From contig DXFS01000081.1 of assembly GCA_019114345.1 (NCBI GenBank), positions 1 to 37,200 of the forward strand: 37,200 bases of DNA. Direction: 5' to 3'. Within the stretch, counting starts at the first letter, position 1, and each line of letters begins with the position of its first letter. Position numbers and translations under genes: made by a program. Below the pieces are notes generated by a model. It saw only the letters and a list, made by a program, of their open reading frames with translations, did no database searches and had not been told where the DNA came from. Below are positions 1 through 6,604 of this stretch, one piece after another. This DNA comes from Candidatus Agathobaculum pullistercoris (GTDB lineage: Bacteria; Bacillota; Clostridia; Oscillospirales; Butyricicoccaceae).

Positions 1-355
1 CAAGGACAATACGCCCGGCTGTACGCGGCAGGCCTGCGCCTTTGCCGCAGCGTACGAGGATTTTAAAACCCTGGACGCTGTGGTAATCGGCGTCAGCAAG
101 GATTCCGCTGCGTCGCACCAGCGCTTTGCAGAAAAGCACGGCCTGCCGTTTATCCTGCTTTCCGATCCGGAGCTGTCGGCCATTCAAGCTTACAGCGTGT
201 GGCAGGAGAAAAAGCTGTATGGTAAGGTCAGCATGGGCGTGGTCCGCACAACCTTTATCATCGACGAGGCGGGCAATATCGAAAAGGTCATGCCCAAGGT
301 CAAGCCGGATACCAACGCCGCCGACATTCTCGCGTATCTGCGCGGACAGGCTTGA
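1..355 (+). CDS. bcp: Thioredoxin-dependent thiol peroxidase (BCP/PrxQ-type peroxiredoxin), 5' end missing
   Basis: The gene enters from the left edge; the first in-frame codon begins at base 2 and the stop is at 353-355. The visible protein starts KDNTPGCTRQAC, which carries the peroxidatic Cys of the TPGCT motif (codon at 20-22) and a second Cys five residues later, the usual resolving position in BCP/PrxQ enzymes. The later VVIGVSKDS, LPFILLSDP and RTTFIIDEAGNI segments follow the thioredoxin fold of the family, and the protein ends where BCP proteins normally end. The expected role is reduction of hydroperoxides in the cytoplasm using thioredoxin. Only about the N-terminal quarter is missing. 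It is convergent with the next gene, and its terminator lies directly after the stop. The family call is firm; substrate preference cannot be read. Confidence 0.93.
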   Translation, partial: KDNTPGCTRQACAFAAAYEDFKTLDAVVIGVSKDSAASHQRFAEKHGLPFILLSDPELSAIQAYSVWQEKKLYGKVSMGVVRTTFIIDEAGNIEKVMPKVKPDTNAADILAYLRGQA

Positions 356-358
356 CCG

Positions 359-934
359 TTATATTGCAGATGCAGCCCCTGCGGCTGCATCTTTTTTTGT
401 CCATCGCAGCATGGCACGCCCGTTTTCCACTGTGCACAGTACGAAGGCAGGCGCCAGCGCGAACGGCTGGTCGGGCGCAAACGCGCACTGCAGGATGAGC
501 GCATCCCCGTCCCGCCCAGCCTGTACCCCGCCGCCGCTGAGCAGTGCATCCAGCACTTCGTCTCCGGTTTGCAGCACAGGTTCCGGCTGCTGTATCGTCC
601 GCTCATCACTTTCCCCGGCCTGCCGTGCGCTGTCCTGTTCCGGCACAACCGCCTCAGGCTGTACGGCAAGATAAAACTGCACAGGCGGCGTATCCGCATA
701 GCCCGCTGCGCGAAGCGTTTCCCGGGTCAGCCGGCGTTCTAAACGCAGGCGTCCGTTCTGCGGCTCAGGCAGCCCGATGCGCATTGCCCGATCCCCGATT
801 CCCGCATAGCAGCGCAGCAGACCGTCCCCGCTGTCCGGACAAGCGCAGTCCAGCCTTACCTGCACTCCGTAGGCATCCGGTGTCCATGACAGTGTGCCGA
901 CCGGCTCTCCCGCATAAAAAACCTCCGCCTGCAC
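359..934 (-). CDS. Conserved-looking hypothetical protein, about 191 aa
   Basis: I do not recognise this protein. It is soluble and acidic, with no signal peptide or membrane segment. An N-terminal part is rich in beta-type sequence (VFYAGEPVGTLSW, CYAGIGDRAMRIGLPEP), followed by PPVQFYL, then a low-complexity linker (about residues 95-120) and a C-terminal part with LILQCAFAPDQPFALAP. An ATG exists at 940, but the GGGAGGG ribosome site abuts it. The GTG at 932-934 lies 7 bases after GGAGG and is preferred. The stop TAA is at 359-361, so the last dozen codons run through the plus-strand terminator hairpin of the peroxiredoxin gene. The reading frame is open and follows mazF directly after a strong terminator. 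That leaves almost no room for a separate promoter, so expression probably depends on readthrough. Confidence 0.6.
   Translation of the reverse strand: MQAEVFYAGEPVGTLSWTPDAYGVQVRLDCACPDSGDGLLRCYAGIGDRAMRIGLPEPQNGRLRLERRLTRETLRAAGYADTPPVQFYLAVQPEAVVPEQDSARQAGESDERTIQQPEPVLQTGDEVLDALLSGGGVQAGRDGDALILQCAFAPDQPFALAPAFVLCTVENGRAMLRWTKKDAAAGAASAI
369..398 (+). terminator. Rho-independent terminator of the peroxiredoxin gene
   Basis: A perfect 9-bp stem (GATGCAGCC / GGCTGCATC, loop CCTGC) is followed by seven T at 392-398, starting 13 bases after the peroxiredoxin stop. The hairpin lies inside the 3' coding end of the convergent gene on the minus strand. Confidence 0.85.
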
Positions 935-951
935 GTCCATCCCTCCCGCAC

Positions 952-989
952 AAAAAGCGCATATCCTGTTAAAAGGATATGCGCTTTTT
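952..989 (-). terminator. Strong rho-independent terminator after mazF
   Basis: A perfect 15-bp inverted repeat (AAAAAGCGCATATCC and its complement, 8-base loop at 967-974) ends in a T5 run on either strand. On the minus strand it lies 16 bases after the mazF stop and ends just upstream of the next gene's ribosome site. Confidence 0.85.
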
Positions 990-1005
990 CAGACGATATG
1001 ACGGC

Positions 1006-1368
1006 TCAGCCCTGTACAGAGCCCAGACCAAAGCTGACGGCCAGTGCTTCGTCCACATGGCGCATCGCGTTTTCATCGAGCGAGCCCATTTTCTCCCGCA
1101 GGCGGCGCTTATCCAGCGTGCGGATCTGCTCAGTCAGGATGATGGAATCCTTGGTCAGGCCGTAATTGGGGGCGCCGAGCGTGATATGGGTCGGCATTTT
1201 GGCCTTGTTGACCTGGGATGTAATGGCGGCGGCGATCACGGTCGGGCTGTACCGGTTTCCGACGTTGTTCTGCACAATCAGCACCGGGCGGATACCGCCC
1301 TGCTCACTGCCGACCACCGGGCTGAGATCAGCATAGTAAATATCTCCCCGTTTGATGCTGGTATCCAC
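1006..1368 (-). CDS. mazF: Type II toxin MazF/PemK-family endoribonuclease (EndoA-like)
   Basis: This 120-aa protein has the complete MazF/PemK core: [20 protein letters not shown] with the conserved R and G-x-E-Q region, [13 protein letters not shown], a [10 protein letters not shown] strand, PTHITLG, and [16 protein letters not shown], which carries the Thr and Arg of the active face. Length and sequence resemble Bacillus EndoA (NdoA), an mRNA interferase that cleaves single-stranded RNA. The start is GTG at 1366-1368, with a GGAG 11 bases upstream, somewhat far. As in many Bacillota it lies downstream of alr. The small antitoxin gene usual between them in Bacillus is absent: the 156-base gap holds only a terminator, a promoter and a hairpin. 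It has its own promoter at 1438-1467. Cleavage specificity cannot be read. Confidence 0.9.
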   Translation of the reverse strand: MDTSIKRGDIYYADLSPVVGSEQGGIRPVLIVQNNVGNRYSPTVIAAAITSQVNKAKMPTHITLGAPNYGLTKDSIILTEQIRTLDKRRLREKMGSLDENAMRHVDEALAVSFGLGSVQG

Positions 1369-1394
1369 GTTGGTTCACACTCCGTTGCAATAGA

Positions 1395-1413
1395 TTTGCG
1401 GTTTGTCCGCAAA
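1395..1413. other. Small perfect hairpin in the mazF leader
   Basis: TTTGCGG and CCGCAAA form a perfect 7-bp stem with a TTTGT loop, between the mazF promoter and its start codon. No T-run follows, so it is not a terminator. It could influence translation or stability of the toxin mRNA, but no function can be shown. Confidence 0.45.
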
Positions 1414-1437
1414 CCTATTTTCCCCATGCATCAGGGA

Positions 1438-1467
1438 ATTATAACTCTCCTGCAAAAAAACTGTCGG
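1438..1467 (-). promoter_or_regulatory. Probable mazF promoter overlapping the alr terminator
   Basis: On the minus strand there is a perfect TATAAT (1438-1443) with CCGACA (1462-1467) 18 bases upstream. The -35 half lies inside the alr terminator stem. It would start a leader of about 65 bases before the mazF GTG. Confidence 0.55.
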
Positions 1468-1510
1468 CATGGGGAAGCATGGGTTTCCCCTGCTTCATCC
1501 TATGCCGGCA
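1454..1510 (-). terminator. Rho-independent terminator of the nnrD-lipoprotein-alr operon
   Basis: A long imperfect hairpin begins 15 bases after the alr stop. The outer arms ATGCCGGCA / TGTCGGCAT pair with one G-U, and inner arms GAAGCA / TGCTTC or GGGGAA / TTCCCC can pair. It is followed on the minus strand by seven T (1454-1460). Confidence 0.75.
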
Positions 1511-1524
1511 AAGCCATCCGGTTC

Positions 1525-2646
1525 TCATCCGATGTAAAACCGCGGCACGCGTCGGCTGACTGCGCAGACAACCTCATACGAAATCGTACCCGCTGCCTCA
1601 GCCACATCCTCTGCCGTCCAGCCTGCGGGTCCGAACACGGTCACCTCATCGCCGCGATGCACGGCAGCCCCTTCAGGCAGCTGCACCATGCACATGTCCA
1701 TGCAGATGCGGCCGAGCACAGGGACGCGCTGCCCGTTGATCAGTATGTGCGCCCTGCCCGAGCCGGTGCGCAGATAGCCGTCCGCATAGCCAATGGACAC
1801 GACCGCCATACGGGTCGGCCTGTCCGTTTCATAGGTGCGGCCATAGCTGACCGTGGTGTGTTCCGGGATGTCCCGCACCTGCACCACGCGCGCCTTGACG
1901 GTCATCGCGGGCCGAAGATCGAGCACGGGCGGCACGGAAGCATCCGGCCGGTAGCCGTACAGGATGATGCCCGCGCGGGTCATAGTACAGTGCATATTCT
2001 TGTAGAACTGGATGCCGCCGCTGTTGGCGCAGTGTCGCAGGGGCAGGTCCAGCCCGCGCTGCCGCAGGTCCCCGCACACGCCTGCAAATCGCTGGTACTG
2101 CAGTTCGGTATAGGTCTCGCCCGCAGGCACGTCCGATACGGCAAAGTGGGTAAAAATACCCTCGCTGCGCAGCCCCGGCAGGGCGGCGCAGTCCAGGATG
2201 TCCTGCACGGTCTGCGCGCGTTCCCAGGCCGGGAACCCCAGTCGTGTCATGCCGGTGTCCAGCTTGTAATGCACGGTGATCTGCTCACCTGTGCGTGCGG
2301 CTGCCTCGGAAAGCAGCTGCGCGGTCTCCCGGTCATATACCGGTGCGGTGATGTGGTATCGGGCGATCGTATCCATATCCGCTGTATCCACATATCCCAG
2401 GATCAGGATCGGCTTTGTGATGCCGCCTTCGCGCAGCTCAACCGCTTCCGGCACAGTTGCGGCAGCAAAATACGGAGCGCCGGTCGCCTGCAAGCGCCGT
2501 GCAACCGGCACGGCGCCATGCCCGTAAGCGTCCGCCTTGACCACGCACAGCACCGGCGATTCCGCCTGCGCGCATATCACGCGGTAATTATGCTCGATCG
2601 CATCCAGATCGACTTCTGCCCAGATGCGGTGTTTGTTCGGTTCCAT
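1525..2646 (-). CDS. alr: Alanine racemase (PLP-dependent)
   Basis: The enzyme interconverts L- and D-alanine, supplying D-Ala for peptidoglycan. The 373-aa length is standard. The PLP lysine is K37 in VVKADAYGHG after the typical opening WAEVDLDAIEHN. YKLDTGMTRLG, HCANSGG, GIILYGYRPD, the SYGRTY motif with the second catalytic base Tyr, SIGYADGYLR and GRICMDMCMVQLP are all present. An ATG start at 2644-2646 has a GGGGATGA site upstream. It is the third gene of nnrD-lipoprotein-alr (20-base gap to the lipoprotein). The same lipoprotein-racemase arrangement is known for gerS-alr2 in Clostridioides difficile. Spore alanine racemases often modulate germination by alanine, so a spore role is possible but inferred. 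It could equally be the sole vegetative racemase. Confidence 0.96.
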   Translation of the reverse strand: MEPNKHRIWAEVDLDAIEHNYRVICAQAESPVLCVVKADAYGHGAVPVARRLQATGAPYFAAATVPEAVELREGGITKPILILGYVDTADMDTIARYHITAPVYDRETAQLLSEAAARTGEQITVHYKLDTGMTRLGFPAWERAQTVQDILDCAALPGLRSEGIFTHFAVSDVPAGETYTELQYQRFAGVCGDLRQRGLDLPLRHCANSGGIQFYKNMHCTMTRAGIILYGYRPDASVPPVLDLRPAMTVKARVVQVRDIPEHTTVSYGRTYETDRPTRMAVVSIGYADGYLRTGSGRAHILINGQRVPVLGRICMDMCMVQLPEGAAVHRGDEVTVFGPAGWTAEDVAEAAGTISYEVVCAVSRRVPRFYIG

Positions 2647-2666
2647 TTTTCTTCATCCCCAATGTT

Positions 2667-3242
2667 TTATGTTTCCTGCCAGGCCGTCACCCGGATAGTC
2701 AGCACACGGCTGCCGTCCGCATATAGCTCGGCATAGGCCGGCTGCATCCCCTGCTCGGTGAGCCACACCTGTTTTTCGACCGTGCCGTCCTCATCCTCGC
2801 CCTCATACCGCAGCACGAGAAAATCTGTGCCTGAAGCGCTTTCGCTCCAAATCTGCACGGGCTGCGCCGTGCGAAGGTCGTTCAACAGGCAGAACAGGCC
2901 GTCCGCAGGGGTCAGGCCGGTGCGCTGCGGCATCGCGTCATCCAGCGACAGGCCGTCATACTGAAGTGTAAACTGTGCGCTGTCCGTCCCTGCGATCGTG
3001 CCGCCGATCCCGGCCAACGATTCCGGCGCGGTAATGGTGAATTGGTCGTTGCCTTCCCTGTCATAAACGTAATCCATCTGATATTCCAGCACCGAATCGC
3101 CCAGATCGCTCATCAGCTCGATCTGCGCTTCTGCGGCATCAAGCGCTTCGAAATGGGCGCGCACGCTTTCCGCTCCTGCTGTGCCGCCGCAGCCCGACAG
3201 CATGGCAGATATCAGTGCAGTTAAAACCAGTATCCGTTTCAG
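2667..3242 (-). CDS. Secreted lipoprotein, candidate GerS-like (LolA-fold) germination protein
   Basis: Read from a CTG at 3240-3242, the product is 191 aa and begins as a textbook lipoprotein: a basic residue pair, the hydrophobic stretch ILVLTALISAM, and the lipobox LSGC. The CTG lies 7 bases after GGGAG and one base after the nnrD stop. The only ATG in frame (3201-3203) would cut off nearly the whole signal peptide and has no good ribosome site. The mature part (YQMDYVYDREGNDQFTITAP, QFTLQYDGLSLDD, FLVLRYEGEDEDG, VWLTEQGMQPAYAELY) has the alternating strands and central -YDG- turn of LolA/RseB-type proteins. GerS of C. difficile is such a lipoprotein, encoded next to alr2 and acting with the CwlD amidase in cortex modification. 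The lipoprotein call is strong; GerS identity is an inference from context and pattern. Confidence 0.72.
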   Translation of the reverse strand: MKRILVLTALISAMLSGCGGTAGAESVRAHFEALDAAEAQIELMSDLGDSVLEYQMDYVYDREGNDQFTITAPESLAGIGGTIAGTDSAQFTLQYDGLSLDDAMPQRTGLTPADGLFCLLNDLRTAQPVQIWSESASGTDFLVLRYEGEDEDGTVEKQVWLTEQGMQPAYAELYADGSRVLTIRVTAWQET

Positions 3243-3243
3243 G

Positions 3244-4110
3244 TCACCACTCCCTTGTATTATAGCGTTTGAGCAGTGTGGGCAGCAAGCGCAGCATATC
3301 GCTCGGCGTCATGCCGTATTCGCTCAGTGCGTTTGCTGCCAGGTCGCCCGCGCGGCCATGCAGCCATGCGGCAGCGCAAGCCGCATGCACGGCAGGAATC
3401 CCCTGTCCGCACAGCGACACCAGCATGCCAGCCAGTACATCGCCGCTGCCGCCCTTTGCCATGCCCGGATTACCCGAATGATTGCGGTACAGCGCCCCGT
3501 CCGGCACCGCGATCAGCGTGCGGTGCCCCTTGTAAAGCACGATGCACTGATATTTCCGGGCAAACAGCGTCAGTTCAGCCGGATTGGCATTGTCAATACC
3601 GGAGAGCCTTGCGAACTCCCCTGCATGCGGCGTCAGTACAACTGGCATTTTTGCCTTCTGCAGTATATCTTTATGCGCGTAAACCGCATTTATGCCGTCA
3701 GCATCCAATACAATCTGGCACGGTGCCTTTTCGATCAGCGTCGTCACGATCTCCGCCACTGTGTAGGAACGTCCCAGTCCGCAGCCGATCAACAGCGCGT
3801 CCGCGCGTTCCGCCAGCTTGAGCAGCACAGGCAGCGCCTCATGGGAAAGCATTCCGTCTGATCCGCACGGTACCGGCCGTACCACGGGCTCGTTGAGTTT
3901 GACTGCCAGCACAGGCCACGCTTTTTCCGGTGTCGCAAGCGTGACCACGCCGCTGCCCATGCGCACCGCTCCCTGTGCGGCGAAATAAGCAGCTCCCGTG
4001 TATCCCGCTGAGCCGCATACGCATACAATCCGTCCAAAAGCGTTTTTATTCGCCTTCGGGTCGCGCCGCGGCATGATATGGTCTACAAAGCTCTGGTCAA
4101 TCTCTGTCAT
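3244..4110 (-). CDS. nnrD: ADP-dependent NAD(P)H-hydrate dehydratase (YjeF C-terminal type)
   Basis: NnrD repairs hydrated NAD(P)H, dehydrating the S-epimer with ADP or ATP as the energy source. The 288-aa protein has the ribokinase-like fold motifs: IVCVCGSAGYTGAAYF near residue 30, ALLIGCGLG, IVLDADGINAV, VVLTPHAGEFARLSG, and the anion-hole and catalytic GMAKGGSGDVLAGM near residue 217. It is a stand-alone dehydratase without the N-terminal epimerase domain of bifunctional Nnr, and no separate epimerase gene is seen in the window. The ATG start at 4110 has an AAGGGA upstream. A good promoter lies at 4144-4172. It is the first gene of nnrD-lipoprotein-alr, and its last codons contain the ribosome site of the lipoprotein gene. 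Coupling to alr is common in Bacillota. Confidence 0.93.
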   Translation of the reverse strand: MTEIDQSFVDHIMPRRDPKANKNAFGRIVCVCGSAGYTGAAYFAAQGAVRMGSGVVTLATPEKAWPVLAVKLNEPVVRPVPCGSDGMLSHEALPVLLKLAERADALLIGCGLGRSYTVAEIVTTLIEKAPCQIVLDADGINAVYAHKDILQKAKMPVVLTPHAGEFARLSGIDNANPAELTLFARKYQCIVLYKGHRTLIAVPDGALYRNHSGNPGMAKGGSGDVLAGMLVSLCGQGIPAVHAACAAAWLHGRAGDLAANALSEYGMTPSDMLRLLPTLLKRYNTREW

Positions 4111-4143
4111 CTGACCGCCGTCCCTTCTGTTTTTGCTTCATCC

Positions 4144-4172
4144 AGCATAGCACCTCTGTCCGCCGCCGTCAA
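4144..4172 (-). promoter_or_regulatory. Promoter of the nnrD-lipoprotein-alr operon
   Basis: On the minus strand TTGACG (4167-4172) and TATGCT (4144-4149) are separated by 17 bases, about 35 bases upstream of the nnrD start. Confidence 0.75.
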
Positions 4173-4237
4173 GGCTCAACCAGCCGCCGTGTCCGTTTGC
4201 GCAGCCGTTGAATATGCTGAAACGAGGAGGTGATCTA

Positions 4238-4813
4238 TTGGCAATCCGAATCTTCATCGATCCCGGGCACAATCCCACCGGCAACCCGAACACCGGCGCA
4301 GAGGGCAACGGCCTGATCGAGCAGGACGTCAACTTTACGGTCAGCATGTATCTGGCCGACATGCTGCACGCCGACCCGCGCTTTACCGTGCGGCTGAGCC
4401 GCAATACCCCGACCGAGAGTCTCGGCACGAGCAACGCCAGCAGCCTGGCTGCTCGCGTGAATATGGCGAACAGCTGGCCCGCGGATTATTTTATCAGTAT
4501 CCACTGCAATTCCAACGTCAACCCGGCTATTAACGGCAGTGAGGTCTACGTCTACCAGCAGAATACGCAGGCTTACTGGCTCGCCCAGCACGTGCTGAAC
4601 GGCATTGTCGCCCGCGTAGGCACCAAGAATAACGGCGTACGGCTGAACCCCAGCCTGTATGTGCTGCGCCGCACCAGCATGCCGGCAATTCTGGTCGAAC
4701 TGGCTTACCTGAGTAATGTATCGGACGCGCAAAAGCTGCGCGACGACCCCTACGGCTTTGCGCAGGGCATCTATAACGGCCTGCTCAGCTATTTCGGCTT
4801 CAGCCCGGCATAA
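4238..4813 (+). CDS. N-acetylmuramoyl-L-alanine amidase (Amidase_3), no signal peptide
   Basis: A zinc amidase that cleaves the bond between muramic acid and L-alanine. Starting at TTG 4238-4240, the protein is 191 aa. The start is fixed by AGGAGG at 4225-4230, 7 bases upstream. An upstream TTG at 4208 would read through that ribosome site. All Amidase_3 zinc and catalytic residues are visible: H11 (IDPGH), E28 (GLIEQD), H89 (SIHCNSN) and E154 (VELAYLSN). There is no signal peptide and no wall-binding domain, unlike CwlD or AmiC, and the domain fills the whole protein. This recalls phage-type or spore-compartment lysins that leave the cell by holin or lysis. It is divergent from nnrD-lipoprotein-alr with no other gene between. 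The activity call is firm; the biological role is unknown. Confidence 0.9.
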   Translation: MAIRIFIDPGHNPTGNPNTGAEGNGLIEQDVNFTVSMYLADMLHADPRFTVRLSRNTPTESLGTSNASSLAARVNMANSWPADYFISIHCNSNVNPAINGSEVYVYQQNTQAYWLAQHVLNGIVARVGTKNNGVRLNPSLYVLRRTSMPAILVELAYLSNVSDAQKLRDDPYGFAQGIYNGLLSYFGFSPA

Positions 4814-4817
4814 CACA

Positions 4818-4847
4818 AAAAGGTCTTGCCGCATGGCAAGACCTTTT
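4818..4847. terminator. Bidirectional terminator between convergent amidase and SDR genes
   Basis: A perfect 13-bp stem (AAAAGGTCTTGCC / GGCAAGACCTTTT, loop GCAT) has A and T ends on both strands, 4 bases after the amidase stop and 12 bases beyond the end of the SDR gene. Confidence 0.88.
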
Positions 4848-4859
4848 CTGATAAACTAT

Positions 4860-5573
4860 TCAAAATCCACCGGTCACGCCGAGCACCTGTCCGGTGACAA
4901 ACGATGCCCGTTCTGAGCACAGGTACAGGATGCTGTCCGCAACTTCGGCCGCTGTGCCGATCCGGCCGAGCGGCGTTTCCTCCGCCAGCTGCCGCATGGT
5001 ATCCGCACTGTGCATAGCGTTCATATCGGTATTGATCACGCCAGGCGCTACACAGTTGACCCGGATACCGGACGGACCCAGTTCGAGCGCGAGCGACTTT
5101 GTCAGGCCGATAAGCCCTGCCTTGCTTGCTGCATAGTGGCTTTCGCAGGATGCTCCTGCCTGTCCCCAGACAGAGGAGACGGTCACAATGCTGCCGCGCT
5201 TGCGGTGCAGCATATCCGGCAGGCAAGCACGGATTGTACGCACTGCCCCCATCAGATTGACATCCAGCATACGCTGCCAGTCTGCATCCGTGATATCCTG
5301 AAACTGCTTCTGCTCCGCGATGCCTGCGTTGCAGACAACTGCATCCACCGACCCGAAGTGGCTTGCCGCCTCTGCCGCCGCGCGGCATACCGCTTTGTCA
5401 TCCGACAGATCCGCACACAGCGCGATCGCACCGGTCTGCTCTGCAAGCACACCAGCCAGCTCACGGTTTGCCAGATAGGTAAACGCCACGTTCCAGCCCG
5501 CATTGGAAAATGCATGCACGCATGCTGCACCAATGCCGCGCGAACCGCCGGTGATAAAAACCGTATCCGGCAT
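4860..5573 (-). CDS. Short-chain dehydrogenase/reductase, FabG-like
   Basis: A 237-aa classical SDR. The cofactor motif TGGSRGIG (residues 8-15), the NAG of VVCNAGIAEQ, the catalytic Ser in VTVSSVWGQ, and the Tyr-Lys pair of HYAASKAGLIG are all present, followed by IRVNCVAPGVINTDM and a C-terminal SFVTGQVLGVTGGF. Length and motifs match 3-oxoacyl-ACP reductase FabG, which reduces beta-ketoacyl-ACP with NADPH. However, it lies after pfkA and not in a fatty-acid cluster, so another substrate is possible. Its ATG overlaps the pfkA stop by one base (TGATG) with no clear ribosome site of its own, implying translational coupling. It is the last gene of the murB-to-SDR run. Confidence 0.88.
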   Translation of the reverse strand: MPDTVFITGGSRGIGAACVHAFSNAGWNVAFTYLANRELAGVLAEQTGAIALCADLSDDKAVCRAAAEAASHFGSVDAVVCNAGIAEQKQFQDITDADWQRMLDVNLMGAVRTIRACLPDMLHRKRGSIVTVSSVWGQAGASCESHYAASKAGLIGLTKSLALELGPSGIRVNCVAPGVINTDMNAMHSADTMRQLAEETPLGRIGTAAEVADSILYLCSERASFVTGQVLGVTGGF

Positions 5574-6547
5574 CAGATCGCAACCGTCTGCTGTGCTTCA
5601 AACAGACACTGGTTGAGGTCTTTCTGGCGGGCCAGGCCCTCTTCGATATCCAAATCGGTCACCTGATTGTTATCGAATACAACCACGCGGTTGGTCTTGC
5701 CATCCATCAGCGCGCGTACTGCCGCATATCCCATGCGGGTTGCCATAACACGATCCTGCGCTGTGGGGGAACCGCCGCGCTGGATATGGCCCAGAATGGT
5801 TACGCGGGTATCGATACCAGTCGCCTCATGGATCTGGTCTGCGACCTCCTGTGCTGATCCGTAGCCTTCCGCAACGATAATGATGTGGTGGTTGCGGCCC
5901 TTGATGCGGCCGACACGCATTTTCTCTACAATGTCCACATCAAAATCCAGCTTACGCTCGGGCAGGCAGATTGCCGTTGCGCCGACTGCGCAGCCGACAT
6001 GCAGCGCCAGATGGCCTGCGCGGCGGCCCATAACCTCGACCACCGAGCAGCGCTCATGGGACTGCATGGTGTCGCGCAGTTTATCGATGCATTCGATCGC
6101 GGTATTGCACGCGGTATCAAAGCCGATCGTATAATCAGTGCAGACGATATCGTTATCGATTGTACCCGGTACGCCGATGCAGGGCACTCCCTTGCGGGAC
6201 AGCGCCTGCGCACCGCGGAAGGTACCGTCGCCGCCGCAGCAGATCAGGCCGTCAATGCCCAAATATTTGCAGGTGTCGGCTGCCTTCTGCAACCCCTCTT
6301 CCGTCATCATTTCCTTGCAGCGTGCGGTATACAGCATGGTGCCGCCGCGGCGGATGATACCGTCCACACTACGGGCGCCCATCTCAATGATATCGCCATT
6401 GATCAGCCCGCTGTATCCACGGCGGATGCCGAGTACGGAAATGTCAAATGCGGATGCGGTACGCACGACCGAACGGATGAGCGCGTTCATGCCAGGTGCA
6501 TCACCGCCGCTGGTGAGAACGCCAATTCTGCGGATCTGTTTTTCCAT
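5573..6547 (-). CDS. pfkA: ATP-dependent 6-phosphofructokinase
   Basis: It phosphorylates fructose 6-phosphate to fructose 1,6-bisphosphate, the committed glycolytic step. The 324-aa length is that of bacterial PfkA. The ATP loop GVLTSGGDAPGMNA (residues 9-22), GGDGTFRGA (105-113), the catalytic PGTIDNDI with D131, EVMGRRAGHLA and ILGHIQRGGSPTAQDR are complete. GGDG followed by a small residue and PGTID (not GGDD and PKTID) indicate ATP rather than pyrophosphate as donor. The ribosome site GGGAGG lies 6 bases before the ATG. An extended -10 promoter sits in the 3' end of dnaE, so pfkA-SDR can be expressed separately from the upstream operon. dnaE-pfkA order is common in Bacillota. Confidence 0.97.
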   Translation of the reverse strand: MEKQIRRIGVLTSGGDAPGMNALIRSVVRTASAFDISVLGIRRGYSGLINGDIIEMGARSVDGIIRRGGTMLYTARCKEMMTEEGLQKAADTCKYLGIDGLICCGGDGTFRGAQALSRKGVPCIGVPGTIDNDIVCTDYTIGFDTACNTAIECIDKLRDTMQSHERCSVVEVMGRRAGHLALHVGCAVGATAICLPERKLDFDVDIVEKMRVGRIKGRNHHIIIVAEGYGSAQEVADQIHEATGIDTRVTILGHIQRGGSPTAQDRVMATRMGYAAVRALMDGKTNRVVVFDNNQVTDLDIEEGLARQKDLNQCLFEAQQTVAI

Positions 6548-6604
6548 AATATGCCTCCCTGTATCCGGTTGCCAAGTTCCCCACGATTTTGAAAAAATCC
6601 TCTC

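Noticed and set aside
979..2736. Open plus-strand frame of about 585 codons opposite mazF and alr
   Set aside because: It is antisense to two clear genes, shows no family motif and has His/Ala/Arg-rich composition typical of GC-rich shadow frames.
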